Below are positions 10,358-21,939 of a stretch of 64,000 nt of DNA, in pieces; position 1 is the stretch's first letter; the number at the start of each line of letters is the position of its first letter. The notes beneath the pieces are model-generated. The model worked only from the letters and a program-made list of their open reading frames with translations. It did not search any database and was not told the DNA's origin. The stretch is from RBG-16-66-20 sp036560705 (lineage in GTDB: Bacteria > Pseudomonadota > Gammaproteobacteria > Burkholderiales > SG8-39): NCBI GenBank assembly GCA_036560705.1, contig DATBQR010000075.1, forward strand, positions 10,290 through 74,289, given 5' to 3'. A program made the translations under genes and the position numbers.

Positions 10358-10893
10358 GGCCGTCCCTGCTCACGAGAATCGGCCTGCTGGCGCTGTGCGG
10401 CTGCGCGACGCTGGCCCTGGCCCAGCCCAAAAGCGACTGGGAACTGGAGCAGGAGAAACGCGACTGGAAGGAGGGCGAAGTCAGCCTCCCCGCCTTGCCC
10501 AAGGACGGCGCGCTGATCGAGTTTTCCGTCAGCGCGGCCTCCCGCATGAAGTTCTTCGTCGATCCGCAATCGCTCTCGGTGGGCGCCGACGGCGTCGTGC
10601 GCTATACGATGGTCGCGCGCAGTCCTGCGGGGGCCGAGACCGTGAGCTACGAGGGCATCCGTTGCGCAAGCGACACCTACAGGGTGTACGCGTTTGCCGG
10701 CGGCGAGGCCTGGAAGCGCAGCGAGACCGATTGGCGGCCGATCGAGAAAACGGGCCAGCTGCGCCTCTGGCACAACGTATTGCGCAGCGAATATTTTTGC
10801 CCGCTGGGCGCCCCGATCTACAAGGCGGCGGAGGGAGTGGACGCGCTGCGCAGCGGCGGCCATCCGTCGGTCAAGGAAAACCGCCGCTACTAG
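10354..10893 (+). CDS. CNP1-like family exported protein
   Basis: A 179-residue protein with an N-terminal signal peptide (about residues 1-24, ending TLALA), so it is probably periplasmic. The CNP1-like family is recognised by FVDPQSLSVGADGVVRYT, ARSPAGAETVSYEGIRC and YRVYAF. The family is typical of betaproteobacteria and has no known function. The start is TTG at 10354, overlapping the DUF3501 stop (TTGA), which implies coupling. Its 3' end overlaps proB, transcribed the other way, by four bases. Confidence 0.8.
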   Translation: MRPSLLTRIGLLALCGCATLALAQPKSDWELEQEKRDWKEGEVSLPALPKDGALIEFSVSAASRMKFFVDPQSLSVGADGVVRYTMVARSPAGAETVSYEGIRCASDTYRVYAFAGGEAWKRSETDWRPIEKTGQLRLWHNVLRSEYFCPLGAPIYKAAEGVDALRSGGHPSVKENRRY

Positions 10894-12011
10894 AGCATCA
10901 CCAGGTTGTCGCGGTGGATCAGCTCCGGCCCGTCCACGTAGCCGAGCAACGATTCGATCTCGCTCGAGGGCCGTTTCATGATGAGGCGGGTCTCCGCGGC
11001 GGAGTAGTTCGCCAGGCCGCGCGCGATTTCGCGTCCCTGCGGATCGTCGCAGGCGACCACCGCGCCGCGCTCGAATTCGCCCGAGACTTCCACCACGCCG
11101 ATCGGCAGCAGGCTCTTGCCGCCGCTGGACAGAGCCCGCACGGCGCCCGCGTCCAGCTTCAGGCGCCCGCCCAGGGTCAGGTGGTCCGCGAGCCACTGTT
11201 TTTTTGCGGCGATCGGCAAGGTGCCTGCGGTGAGAAGCGTGCCCACGCGCTCGCCGCGCGCGATGCGCAGCAGCACGTCTTCTTCGCGTCCCGAGGCGAT
11301 CACCGTGTGCGCGCCGCTGCGCGCCGCACGCTTGGCGGCCAGCACCTTGGTGAGCATGCCGCCCCTGGCGAGCGCCGATCCCGTGCCGCCGGCGATGGGC
11401 TCGAGGGCGGGATCGCCCGCTGCCCGCTCCCGGATCAACGTCGCGGTCGGAACCTTGCGCGGGTCCGCGTCGTAGAGGCCGGCCTGGTCGGTGAGGATGA
11501 TGAGCGCGTCGGCCTCGACCAGGTTGGCGACCAGCGCTCCCAGCGTGTCGTTGTCGCCGAACTTGATCTCGTCGGTGACCACCGTGTCGTTTTCGTTGAT
11601 GACCGGGATGACGCCGAGATCGAGCAGCGTGCGAAGCGTCGAGCGGGCATTCAGGTAGCGTTGCCGGTCGGCCATGTCTGCGTGCGTCAGCAGCACCTGC
11701 GCGGTCTTGAGCCCGTGTTCGCGAAAGCCCGTCTCGTAGCACTGCGCCAGCCCCATCTGCCCCACGGCCGCCGCCGCCTGCAATTCATGCATCGCGTGCG
11801 GCCGCCGCGTCCAGCCCAGCCGCTGCAGGCCCTCCGCGATGGCGCCGCTCGAAACCAGCACGCAGCGCTTGCCGAGCGCGCGCAGCTGCGCGATCTGCGC
11901 CGCCCAGCGCGCGATCGCCGCGGCATCCAGTCCCTGGCCGCCGTTGGTGACGAGCGAGGACCCGACCTTGACGACGAGCGTAGTGGCGCCGGCGATCGGG
12001 CTAGGCTGCAC
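10890..12011 (-). CDS. proB: Glutamate 5-kinase with PUA domain
   Basis: Phosphorylates glutamate as the first step of proline synthesis. The 373 residues carry an amino-acid kinase domain (TLVVKVGSSLVT near residue 10; NENDTVVTDEIKFGDND in the middle; LLTDQAGLYDADPR-type segment) and a C-terminal PUA domain from about residue 280. The start is a GTG at 12011 inside the end of obgE (11-base overlap), so translation is probably coupled. Its stop overlaps the convergent CNP1-like gene. The obgE-proB pair is a standard betaproteobacterial order. Confidence 0.95.
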   Translation of the reverse strand: MQPSPIAGATTLVVKVGSSLVTNGGQGLDAAAIARWAAQIAQLRALGKRCVLVSSGAIAEGLQRLGWTRRPHAMHELQAAAAVGQMGLAQCYETGFREHGLKTAQVLLTHADMADRQRYLNARSTLRTLLDLGVIPVINENDTVVTDEIKFGDNDTLGALVANLVEADALIILTDQAGLYDADPRKVPTATLIRERAAGDPALEPIAGGTGSALARGGMLTKVLAAKRAARSGAHTVIASGREEDVLLRIARGERVGTLLTAGTLPIAAKKQWLADHLTLGGRLKLDAGAVRALSSGGKSLLPIGVVEVSGEFERGAVVACDDPQGREIARGLANYSAAETRLIMKRPSSEIESLLGYVDGPELIHRDNLVML

Positions 12012-13056
12012 GGCGGCCCTTCCTGTTTTCGTTCCTGAAGAGGAACTCGTAGGCCCGCGCGGACAATTCGCGGCAGCCCTTGCCGCTGATCGCCGAGATC
12101 TGGAACCAACGCCCCTTCCAGCGCAGCGCGCGCACGATTGCGCGCGCGCGCTCCTCCGCTGCCGCGGCGTCGGACAAGAGGTCGGTCTTGTTGAACACCA
12201 GCCAGCGCGGCTTCCGGTAGAGCGCGGGATCGTATTTCTTCAGCTCGTTGGCCAGCGCGCGCACGTCCTTCGCCAGGTCGGCGCCGGTCGGGTCGCCCTC
12301 CGGCCCGGGCGGCACGATGTCCACCAGGTGCAGGAGCAGGCGCGTGCGCGAAAGGTGGCGCAGGAACTGGTGGCCCAGTCCCGCGCCCTCGGCAGCGCCC
12401 TCGATCAGGCCCGGGATGTCGGCCACCACGAAACTCGCGTCGTGCTCGACGCGCACCACGCCGAGCGACGGGTTGAGCGTTGTGAAAGGATAGTCGGCGA
12501 CTTTCGGCCGCGCCGCCGACACGGCGCGGATGAAGGTGGACTTGCCGGCGTTCGGCAGGCCGAGCAGGCCGGCGTCGGCCAGCACGCGCAGTTCGAGGGC
12601 GAGCTCGCGGTTTTCGCCCGGTTCGCCGCGCGTGAACTGGCGCGGCGAGCGGTTGATGCTCGACTTGAAATGCAGGTTGCCGAGGCCGCCCTGGCCGCCT
12701 TTCGCCAGCAGCGCGCGCGCGCCGTCCTTCGCCAGGTCGGCGATGAGCGCGCCATCCTCGGCGTCCTTCACCAGGGTGCCGACCGGCATGCGCAGCTCGA
12801 TGTCCTCGCCCTTGTGCCCGTACTTGTCGGCGCCGCGGCCGATGTCGCCGTCTTCCGCGCGGTGGATGCGCGCGAAGCGGTAATCCACCAGCGTGTTGAT
12901 GTTGCGGTCGGCCACCGCCCATACGCTGCCGCCGCGGCCGCCGTCGCCGCCCGAAGGCCCGCCGCGCGGCACGTACTTCTCGCGACGGAACGCGGCACTG
13001 CCGTCGCCGCCCTTGCCGGCGTGCACCTGGATCTTCGCTTCGTCGATGAATTTCAT
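12001..13056 (-). CDS. obgE: Obg-family GTPase
   Basis: A ribosome-associated GTPase involved in 50S assembly and in growth and stress control. The 351 residues show the glycine-rich Obg fold (GKGGDGSAAFRREKYVPRGG, residues 14-33) and a G domain with G1 GLPNAGKST (about residue 166), G3 DIPGLIEGA and G4 NKTD. The variable C-terminus ends in a basic tail. It lies downstream of rplU-rpmA but is separated from them by a terminator-like hairpin, so it may be expressed by partial read-through or its own promoter. Confidence 0.97.
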   Translation of the reverse strand: MKFIDEAKIQVHAGKGGDGSAAFRREKYVPRGGPSGGDGGRGGSVWAVADRNINTLVDYRFARIHRAEDGDIGRGADKYGHKGEDIELRMPVGTLVKDAEDGALIADLAKDGARALLAKGGQGGLGNLHFKSSINRSPRQFTRGEPGENRELALELRVLADAGLLGLPNAGKSTFIRAVSAARPKVADYPFTTLNPSLGVVRVEHDASFVVADIPGLIEGAAEGAGLGHQFLRHLSRTRLLLHLVDIVPPGPEGDPTGADLAKDVRALANELKKYDPALYRKPRWLVFNKTDLLSDAAAAEERARAIVRALRWKGRWFQISAISGKGCRELSARAYEFLFRNENRKGRRAA

Positions 13057-13074
13057 GTTTGGGGTGCCAGAAAC

Positions 13075-13102
13075 AAAAAAGCCCTATCGACTCCGATAGG
13101 GC
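13075..13102 (-). terminator. Terminator after rpmA
   Basis: A nine-base perfect stem (13081-13089 with 13094-13102) and a four-base loop are followed on the minus strand by six T. It lies 22 bases after the rpmA stop and before obgE. It would end most ribosomal-protein transcripts and lower obgE-proB expression. Confidence 0.88.
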
Positions 13103-13123
13103 TTTTGCGGAGTCGGGTAAGTA

Positions 13124-13414
13124 CTAGGGCGCGGGAGACGCGTCTCCCGCTACGACCGAGGCCGGGAGGATGCTCACGGTCTTCTTGTTGCCCGAACCCT
13201 TGACCGCGAACTCGACCTTGCCGGCGACGCGCGCGTACAGCGTGTGGTCGCGCCCAATACCGACATTGACGCCGGGATGCACCACCGTGCCGCGCTGGCG
13301 CACGATGATCTGGCCCGCGTTCACCGATTCGCCGCCGTAGGCCTTGACGCCGAGGCGCTTGGCATTGGAGTCGCGTCCGTTGCGCGAACTGCCGCCTGCT
13401 TTCTTATGTGCCAT
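13124..13414 (-). CDS. rpmA: 50S ribosomal protein L27
   Basis: L27 lies at the peptidyl-transferase centre. The first residues MAHKKAGGSSRNGRDS and the motif GVKAYGGESVNAGQIIVRQRG leave no doubt. At 96 residues it is about ten longer than E. coli L27, with an unconserved alanine/proline C-terminal tail. It follows rplU by 31 bases. Confidence 0.98.
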   Translation of the reverse strand: MAHKKAGGSSRNGRDSNAKRLGVKAYGGESVNAGQIIVRQRGTVVHPGVNVGIGRDHTLYARVAGKVEFAVKGSGNKKTVSILPASVVAGDASPAP

Positions 13415-13445
13415 GGTTGCTTCTCTCTCGTGTGCGGGTTATGGC

Positions 13446-13760
13446 CTAGGCGCCGACGATTTCGTCGATGCGCACTTCGGTGAAGCCCTGCCGGTGGCCC
13501 TGGGTTTTGGCGAAATGCTTGCGGCGGCGCAGCTTGAAGATGCGCACCTTTTCGCCACGGCCCTGCGCCACGACGGTCGCCTTGACGGCGGCGCCGGCGA
13601 CGAAAGGCGCGCCGATCTTGATACCCTCGCCCTCGCCGAGCATCAGCACGCGGTCGAAGGACACCGTCGCGCCGACTTCGGCCGCCAGCAGCTCGACCTT
13701 CACCTGCTCGCCGGATTTCACGCGATACTGCTTGCCGCCCGTCTGGATCACTGCGTACAT
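13446..13760 (-). CDS. rplU: 50S ribosomal protein L21
   Basis: The 104-residue protein matches L21 length. It begins MYAVIQTGGKQYRVK and contains the basic motif KLRRRKHFAKTQGHRQGFT near the C-terminus, which binds 23S rRNA. It is first in rplU-rpmA-obgE-proB and has a good promoter immediately upstream. Confidence 0.98.
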   Translation of the reverse strand: MYAVIQTGGKQYRVKSGEQVKVELLAAEVGATVSFDRVLMLGEGEGIKIGAPFVAGAAVKATVVAQGRGEKVRIFKLRRRKHFAKTQGHRQGFTEVRIDEIVGA

Positions 13761-13798
13761 GGTTGAACCTATGCTGAAATAGTGTGCAAAGACTTGGA

Positions 13799-13828
13799 AT
13801 TATAAGGGAATTACGGGCCTCAGGTCAA
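13799..13828 (-). promoter_or_regulatory. Sigma-70 promoter for rplU-rpmA
   Basis: On the minus strand a -35 TTGACC (13828-13823) and a perfect -10 TATAAT (13804-13799) are separated by 18 bases. The predicted start of transcription leaves a leader of about 30 bases before rplU. Confidence 0.75.
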
Positions 13829-13854
13829 AGGCTGCTGTGCTAATTTCCCTTCCC

Positions 13855-14835
13855 ATGGACAACCTTCCCTTCCTTGCGCCGGTCGCAGCCGACATGCAGC
13901 GGGTCGACGCGCTGATCCGCGCCCGGCTCGGCTCGGATGTCGCGCTGGTGCGCCAGGTCGCCGAATACATCGTCGGCGGCGGCGGCAAGCGCCTGCGGCC
14001 GGCCCTGGTGCTGCTTTGCGCCGGCGCCGCCGGCTATCCCGGCAAGGCGGGCGGCGAGCGGCACTACGAAATGGCCGCGGTGGTCGAATTCATCCACACG
14101 GCAACGCTGCTGCACGACGACGTGGTGGACGGCTCGCGGCTGCGGCGCGGCCGCCATACGGCCAACGCCGAATTCGGCAATGCGGCCGCCGTGCTGGTGG
14201 GGGATTTCCTCTACTCGCGCGCTTTCCAGATGATGCTGGGCGCCGAAAGCATGCGGGTCATGCAGGTGCTGGCCGACGCGACCAACATGATCGCCGAAGG
14301 CGAGGTGCTGCAGCTGATGAACTGCCACGATCCGGCGGTGGACGAGGGCCGCTACCTCGAGGTCATCCAGCGCAAGACGGCGAAGCTGTTCGAGGCGGCG
14401 GCGCGCCTGGGCGCGGTGCTGGGCGGCGTGCCGTCGGCGCTGGAGGAGGGATTGGCCGAATACGGCATGCGCCTGGGCACCGCCTTCCAGTTGATCGACG
14501 ACGTGCTCGACTACTCGGGCGACGCCGAGACCATCGGCAAGAGCCTGGGCGACGATCTGGCCGAGGGCAAGCCGACGCTGCCGCTGATCCGCGCCATGGC
14601 AAGCGGCTCGGCCGAGCATGCGGCGGCGGTGCGGCACGCCATCGTAGAGGGCGGCCGCGACGAGTTCCCGCGCGTACTTCAGGCGGTCATCGCCACCGGC
14701 GCGCTCGACTATGCGCGCGGCGTCGCGTTGCGCGAAGCGGAGGCGGCGCGCAGCGCGCTGCGCGGACTGCCCGCCTCGAAGTACAGGGATTCTTTGCTAG
14801 AATTGGCGTCCTTCTCGGTAGTCCGCCGTTCCTAG
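13855..14835 (+). CDS. ispB: Octaprenyl (polyprenyl) diphosphate synthase
   Basis: Makes the long isoprenoid side chain of ubiquinone from farnesyl diphosphate and isopentenyl diphosphate. The 326 residues carry both aspartate-rich motifs: LLHDDVVDGS (FARM region) and QLIDDVLDYSGD (SARM), plus GGGGKRLRPAL near the N-terminus. The start at 13855 (MDNLPFLAPV) matches family N-termini; an earlier ATG at 13837 adds six unconserved residues. The stop is two bases before tRNA-Pro, so both are probably on one primary transcript. Confidence 0.93.
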   Translation: MDNLPFLAPVAADMQRVDALIRARLGSDVALVRQVAEYIVGGGGKRLRPALVLLCAGAAGYPGKAGGERHYEMAAVVEFIHTATLLHDDVVDGSRLRRGRHTANAEFGNAAAVLVGDFLYSRAFQMMLGAESMRVMQVLADATNMIAEGEVLQLMNCHDPAVDEGRYLEVIQRKTAKLFEAAARLGAVLGGVPSALEEGLAEYGMRLGTAFQLIDDVLDYSGDAETIGKSLGDDLAEGKPTLPLIRAMASGSAEHAAAVRHAIVEGGRDEFPRVLQAVIATGALDYARGVALREAEAARSALRGLPASKYRDSLLELASFSVVRRS

Positions 14836-14837
14836 TT

Positions 14838-14914
14838 CGGGGTGTAGCTCAGCCTGGTAGAGTACTGCGTTCGGGACGCAGGTGTCGCTGGTTCGAATCC
14901 AGTCACCCCGACCA
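14838..14914 (+). tRNA. proK: tRNA-Pro (anticodon CGG)
   Basis: A 77-base cloverleaf with acceptor arms CGGGGTG and CACCCCG, discriminator A and encoded CCA (14912-14914). The anticodon stem is CTGCG/CGCAG with loop TTCGGGA, anticodon CGG, reading CCG proline codons. The T arm contains GGTTCGAATCC. It starts two bases after ispB and ends 19 bases before the next gene, so it must be cut from a longer RNA. Confidence 0.97.
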
Positions 14915-14933
14915 TTTCCCTCATAATGTCCCC

Positions 14934-15167
14934 ATGGGCCGGCTGATTTTCATCGTCCTGACCGTGGTGCTCGTCGTCTGGCTGCTGCGCCGGGCAAGCG
15001 AAGGACCGCGCGCGCGCGGCCCGGCAGCGGCCGGCGCCGAAGTGAAGGGCGACCTGGTGAGCTGCGCCCACTGCGGCGTCAACCTGCCGAAAGCCGAGGC
15101 GCGCAGCGCCGGCGGCCGCCACTACTGCAGCGAGGAGCACTGGCGGCTCGGCCCGCGGGACGGCTGA
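14934..15167 (+). CDS. PP0621-family zinc-finger membrane protein
   Basis: A 77-residue protein with one N-terminal membrane segment (LIFIVLTVVLVVWLL) and a C-terminal zinc-finger-like motif, CAHCGVNLPKAEA then GGRHYCSEEH. It resembles the small PP0621 family, of unknown function, often encoded just before PilS-type kinases. The stop codon overlaps the start of the following kinase gene by one base (TGATG). Confidence 0.8.
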   Translation: MGRLIFIVLTVVLVVWLLRRASEGPRARGPAAAGAEVKGDLVSCAHCGVNLPKAEARSAGGRHYCSEEHWRLGPRDG

Positions 15168-16792
15168 TGGCGCAGCGAACGAAGGACGCTCCGCGCACCG
15201 ACGCAGCGCCGCGTTATGCGGGCCTGTTTGGACGCGACGAGCGCACGCCGGAATCGTTCTGGATCTCGCTGCGGTATTTCAACATCTACCGCATGGCGGT
15301 GGCGGCGCTGTTCCTCGGCATCACGCTGTTCTACGGCGATTCGCTCAATCTCGGTTCGCACCAGCTGAACGTATTCCGCTCGGTGAGCGTCGCCTACCTG
15401 ATGGCGGGCGTGGTGTTCCACAGCCTGCTGCGCTACCTGCGGGATCTCTTCAACCTGCAGCTTTCCCTGCACATCGGCGTCGACATCGTCGCCATCACGC
15501 TGCTGATGTATTCGAGCGGCGGCCTCCGCAGCGGCCTGGGCGTGATGCTGCTGATCGCGCTGACGGGAGCAGCGCTCGTCGCGCCGCGAAGGCTGTCGCT
15601 GCTGTACGCCGCGCTTGCGGCGATCGCGCTGCTGCTCGAGCAGAGCTACTGGCTGCTGCGGTTCGACGCGCCCGAGGCAAACTACCTGCAGCCCGGGCTG
15701 CTCGCGATCGGCTGCTTTGCCAGCGCGGGCGTCACCGGCTGGCTGGCGCAGCGGGTGGCCGCCAACGAAAGCCTCGCGCGCGAGCGCGGCCGCGCGCTCG
15801 AGACGCAGCTGCGCGTCAACCAGCTGGTGATCGCCGACATGCAGGATGGCGTGCTGGTGCTCGACCGCGACGGCCGGGTGGCGCAGTACAACCCGCAGGC
15901 GCAGCGCCTGCTCGGCGCAGGATCGCTGCTGGGCGTGGAGCTCGCCCGCCTGCTGCCCGGTTTCGGCGAACGCTGGCAGGCCTGGCGCGCCGGCGATGCC
16001 GCCGCGGCGCGCGCCGAGCTCGACCTGCGGGGCCGCGGCCTGCGCCTGCGGCTGATGGAGACCGGGGCCCCCGAGGACCTCGCCGTGCTGTTCGTCGAGG
16101 ACACGACGCGCTCGCGCGAGGAGGCGCAGCAGTTGAAGCTCGCCGCGCTCGGCCGCCTGACCGCCAACATCGCGCACGAGATCCGCAATCCGCTTTCGGC
16201 GATCAGCCACGCGGCCGAGCTGCTGGACGAGGAGCACCGCGGGCGCGACCGGGAACGGCTCACGCGCATCATCCACGACAACACGCTGCGCCTGGAGCGC
16301 CTGGTGTCGGACGTGCTGCAGCTGAATCGCCGCGATCGCGCCGCCGTCGATCGCGTCGCGCTGAATCCCTGGCTGGTCTCGTTCGTCGACGACTTCGCCG
16401 CCAACGAGTCGATTCCCGCGGCACGCATCGGTCTGGAGACTGCGCGTGAAGTGACGGTCGAGTTCGACCGCGAGCACCTGCGCCAGGTGCTGTGGAATCT
16501 GTTGCGCAACGCGGTGCGGCACGCCAGGCAGGAGCCCGACAGCGTGCGCATCGTGCTGAACACCTACGGCGATCAAGTAGAATTCAACGTGATCGACAAC
16601 GGCCCCGGCGTCGCGCGGGCGATCCAGGGCCAGCTGTTCGAGCCGTTCTTCACCACCGAGAGCAAGGGAACGGGCCTGGGGCTCTATCTTGCCCGCGAGC
16701 TGTGCGCCGCGAACCGCGCGGCGCTGGAATACGTGGACGACATGCCGGGAGCGCACTTCAGGATTCTTTGCCGGGAGGCGTCGACGGTATGA
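15167..16792 (+). CDS. pilS: PilS-type sensor histidine kinase
   Basis: A 541-residue inner-membrane kinase. About six hydrophobic segments fill residues 40-195, then a PAS-like region (about 215-300), a HisKA domain with the phosphorylated His near 336 in IAHEIRNPLSA, and a HATPase domain (NLLRNAVRHA, DNGPGV, GTGLGLYLARELC). The adjacent sigma-54-type regulator supports assignment to the PilS/PilR group, which controls pilin transcription in pseudomonads; whether it does so here cannot be told, because no pil structural gene is in the window. Confidence 0.87.
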   Translation: MAQRTKDAPRTDAAPRYAGLFGRDERTPESFWISLRYFNIYRMAVAALFLGITLFYGDSLNLGSHQLNVFRSVSVAYLMAGVVFHSLLRYLRDLFNLQLSLHIGVDIVAITLLMYSSGGLRSGLGVMLLIALTGAALVAPRRLSLLYAALAAIALLLEQSYWLLRFDAPEANYLQPGLLAIGCFASAGVTGWLAQRVAANESLARERGRALETQLRVNQLVIADMQDGVLVLDRDGRVAQYNPQAQRLLGAGSLLGVELARLLPGFGERWQAWRAGDAAAARAELDLRGRGLRLRLMETGAPEDLAVLFVEDTTRSREEAQQLKLAALGRLTANIAHEIRNPLSAISHAAELLDEEHRGRDRERLTRIIHDNTLRLERLVSDVLQLNRRDRAAVDRVALNPWLVSFVDDFAANESIPAARIGLETAREVTVEFDREHLRQVLWNLLRNAVRHARQEPDSVRIVLNTYGDQVEFNVIDNGPGVARAIQGQLFEPFFTTESKGTGLGLYLARELCAANRAALEYVDDMPGAHFRILCREASTV

Positions 16793-16799
16793 GACTCGC

Positions 16800-18161
<1,362 letters not shown>

Positions 18162-18176
<15 letters not shown>

Positions 18177-18210
18177 TTCTGGCTAGGGCAGGACGGCCGG
18201 TGATTCTGGC
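18162..18210. repeat. Tandem duplication at the pilR stop
   Basis: A 22-base sequence at 18162-18183 recurs exactly at 18189-18210 (period 27). The first copy contains the pilR stop codon; the second lies in the pilR-ampD spacer. It looks like a recent small duplication by replication slippage. Confidence 0.9.
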
Positions 18211-18221
18211 CGTTCAAGGCG

Positions 18222-18764
18222 ATGGCCGCTGAAGGCGGCTGGGTCGCGGGAGCGCGGCGGATACTGTCGCCGAACTGCGACAGCCGGCCGGCGGGCGCCG
18301 AAATCTCCCTAGTCGTGCTGCATTCGATCAGCCTGCCGCGTGGCGTCTACGGCGGCGACGCCATCGAGCGGCTGTTCACCAACCAGCTCGATCCCGCCGC
18401 TCATCCGTCGTTCGCCGATCTGGCTGGCGTGCGCGTCTCGTCCCATTTCCTGGTGCGGCGCGGCGGCGAGCTGCTGCAGTTCGTGCCGCTGCAGGCGCGC
18501 GCCTGGCACGCCGGCGTATCGCGCTGGCGTGGCCGCGAGCGTTGCAACGATTACGCCGTCGGCATCGAACTCGAGGGCACGGACGACAGCGCCTTCGCCC
18601 CGGCGCAATATGCCTGCCTTGCGCGGCTGGTAAACAAACTGCAATCGAGCCTGCCACTGCGCGAGTTCGCCGCGCACAGCGATGTAGCGCCCGACCGCAA
18701 GACCGACCCCGGCGCGCACTTCGACTGGCCGCGGTTTCTGTCGGTGCTGGCCCGCGCGTCCTAG
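18222..18764 (+). CDS. ampD: 1,6-anhydro-N-acetylmuramyl-L-alanine amidase
   Basis: Cytoplasmic zinc amidase that cuts the peptide from anhydromuropeptides during wall recycling, so it acts on the products of the three lytic transglycosylases encoded here. The 180 residues match AmpD. Zinc ligands are expected at His in VVLHSISLP (about residue 34) and in the C-terminal AHSDVAPDRKTDPG; SSHFLVRRGGELLQFVP and NDYAVGIELEGTD are family segments. There is no signal peptide, which separates it from periplasmic AmiD-type enzymes. Confidence 0.95.
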   Translation: MAAEGGWVAGARRILSPNCDSRPAGAEISLVVLHSISLPRGVYGGDAIERLFTNQLDPAAHPSFADLAGVRVSSHFLVRRGGELLQFVPLQARAWHAGVSRWRGRERCNDYAVGIELEGTDDSAFAPAQYACLARLVNKLQSSLPLREFAAHSDVAPDRKTDPGAHFDWPRFLSVLARAS

Positions 18765-18823
18765 GTCTTCCCCCGGTCTCCCCGCTGCAGTACCCCTACC
18801 CGTAGGGTATGCACCGCATATGG

Positions 18824-18839
18824 GCACTACATATTGCGG
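18824..18839 (+). promoter_or_regulatory. NrdR-like box 1 upstream of nrdA
   Basis: The 16-base sequence GCACTACATATTGCGG resembles the NrdR consensus (ACACWATATATWGTGT) in its palindromic core. NrdR represses ribonucleotide reductase genes. It lies 98 bases from a better match, box 2; the usual centre-to-centre spacing is about 31-32 bases. Confidence 0.6.
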
Positions 18840-18858
18840 CGCGCAAAATTTTTCACGC

Positions 18859-18886
18859 TTGCAAATTCTTATCCACATGTTAGAGT
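18859..18886 (+). promoter_or_regulatory. Candidate nrdA promoter overlapping a DnaA box
   Basis: A -35-like TTGCAA (18859-18864) and an extended -10 TGTTAGAGT (18878-18886) are separated by 16 bases from hexamer to hexamer. A perfect DnaA box, TTATCCACA, occupies 18869-18877 within the spacer. E. coli nrdAB is controlled by DnaA, so bound DnaA could affect this promoter directly. Confidence 0.6.
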
Positions 18887-18921
18887 GCCCCCACAACAAG
18901 TAGTTGCCAATCAATACTTCA

Positions 18922-18937
18922 GCACTAGATATTGTGG
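18922..18937 (+). promoter_or_regulatory. NrdR-like box 2 upstream of nrdA
   Basis: The sequence GCACTAGATATTGTGG matches the NrdR-box pattern better than box 1 and lies about 35-50 bases downstream of the predicted transcription start, where bound repressor would block elongation or initiation. It is 85 bases before the nrdA ATG. Confidence 0.68.
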
Positions 18938-19022
18938 TTTTGCGCTAGGTCGTAACGGGGCTGTCATTCCCCGGGCAAGCAGCAACGACGCCGCGCAGGA
19001 CCCGCGACATGGGAGACGGGAG

Positions 19023-21920
<2,898 letters not shown>

Positions 21921-21939
21921 CAGACGAGGCCTGCCAGTA

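Noticed and set aside
18789..18807. Terminator hairpin after ampD
   Set aside because: The imperfect repeat around CCCTAC/GTAGGG has a two-base loop and no T tract, so it would not work as a classical terminator.
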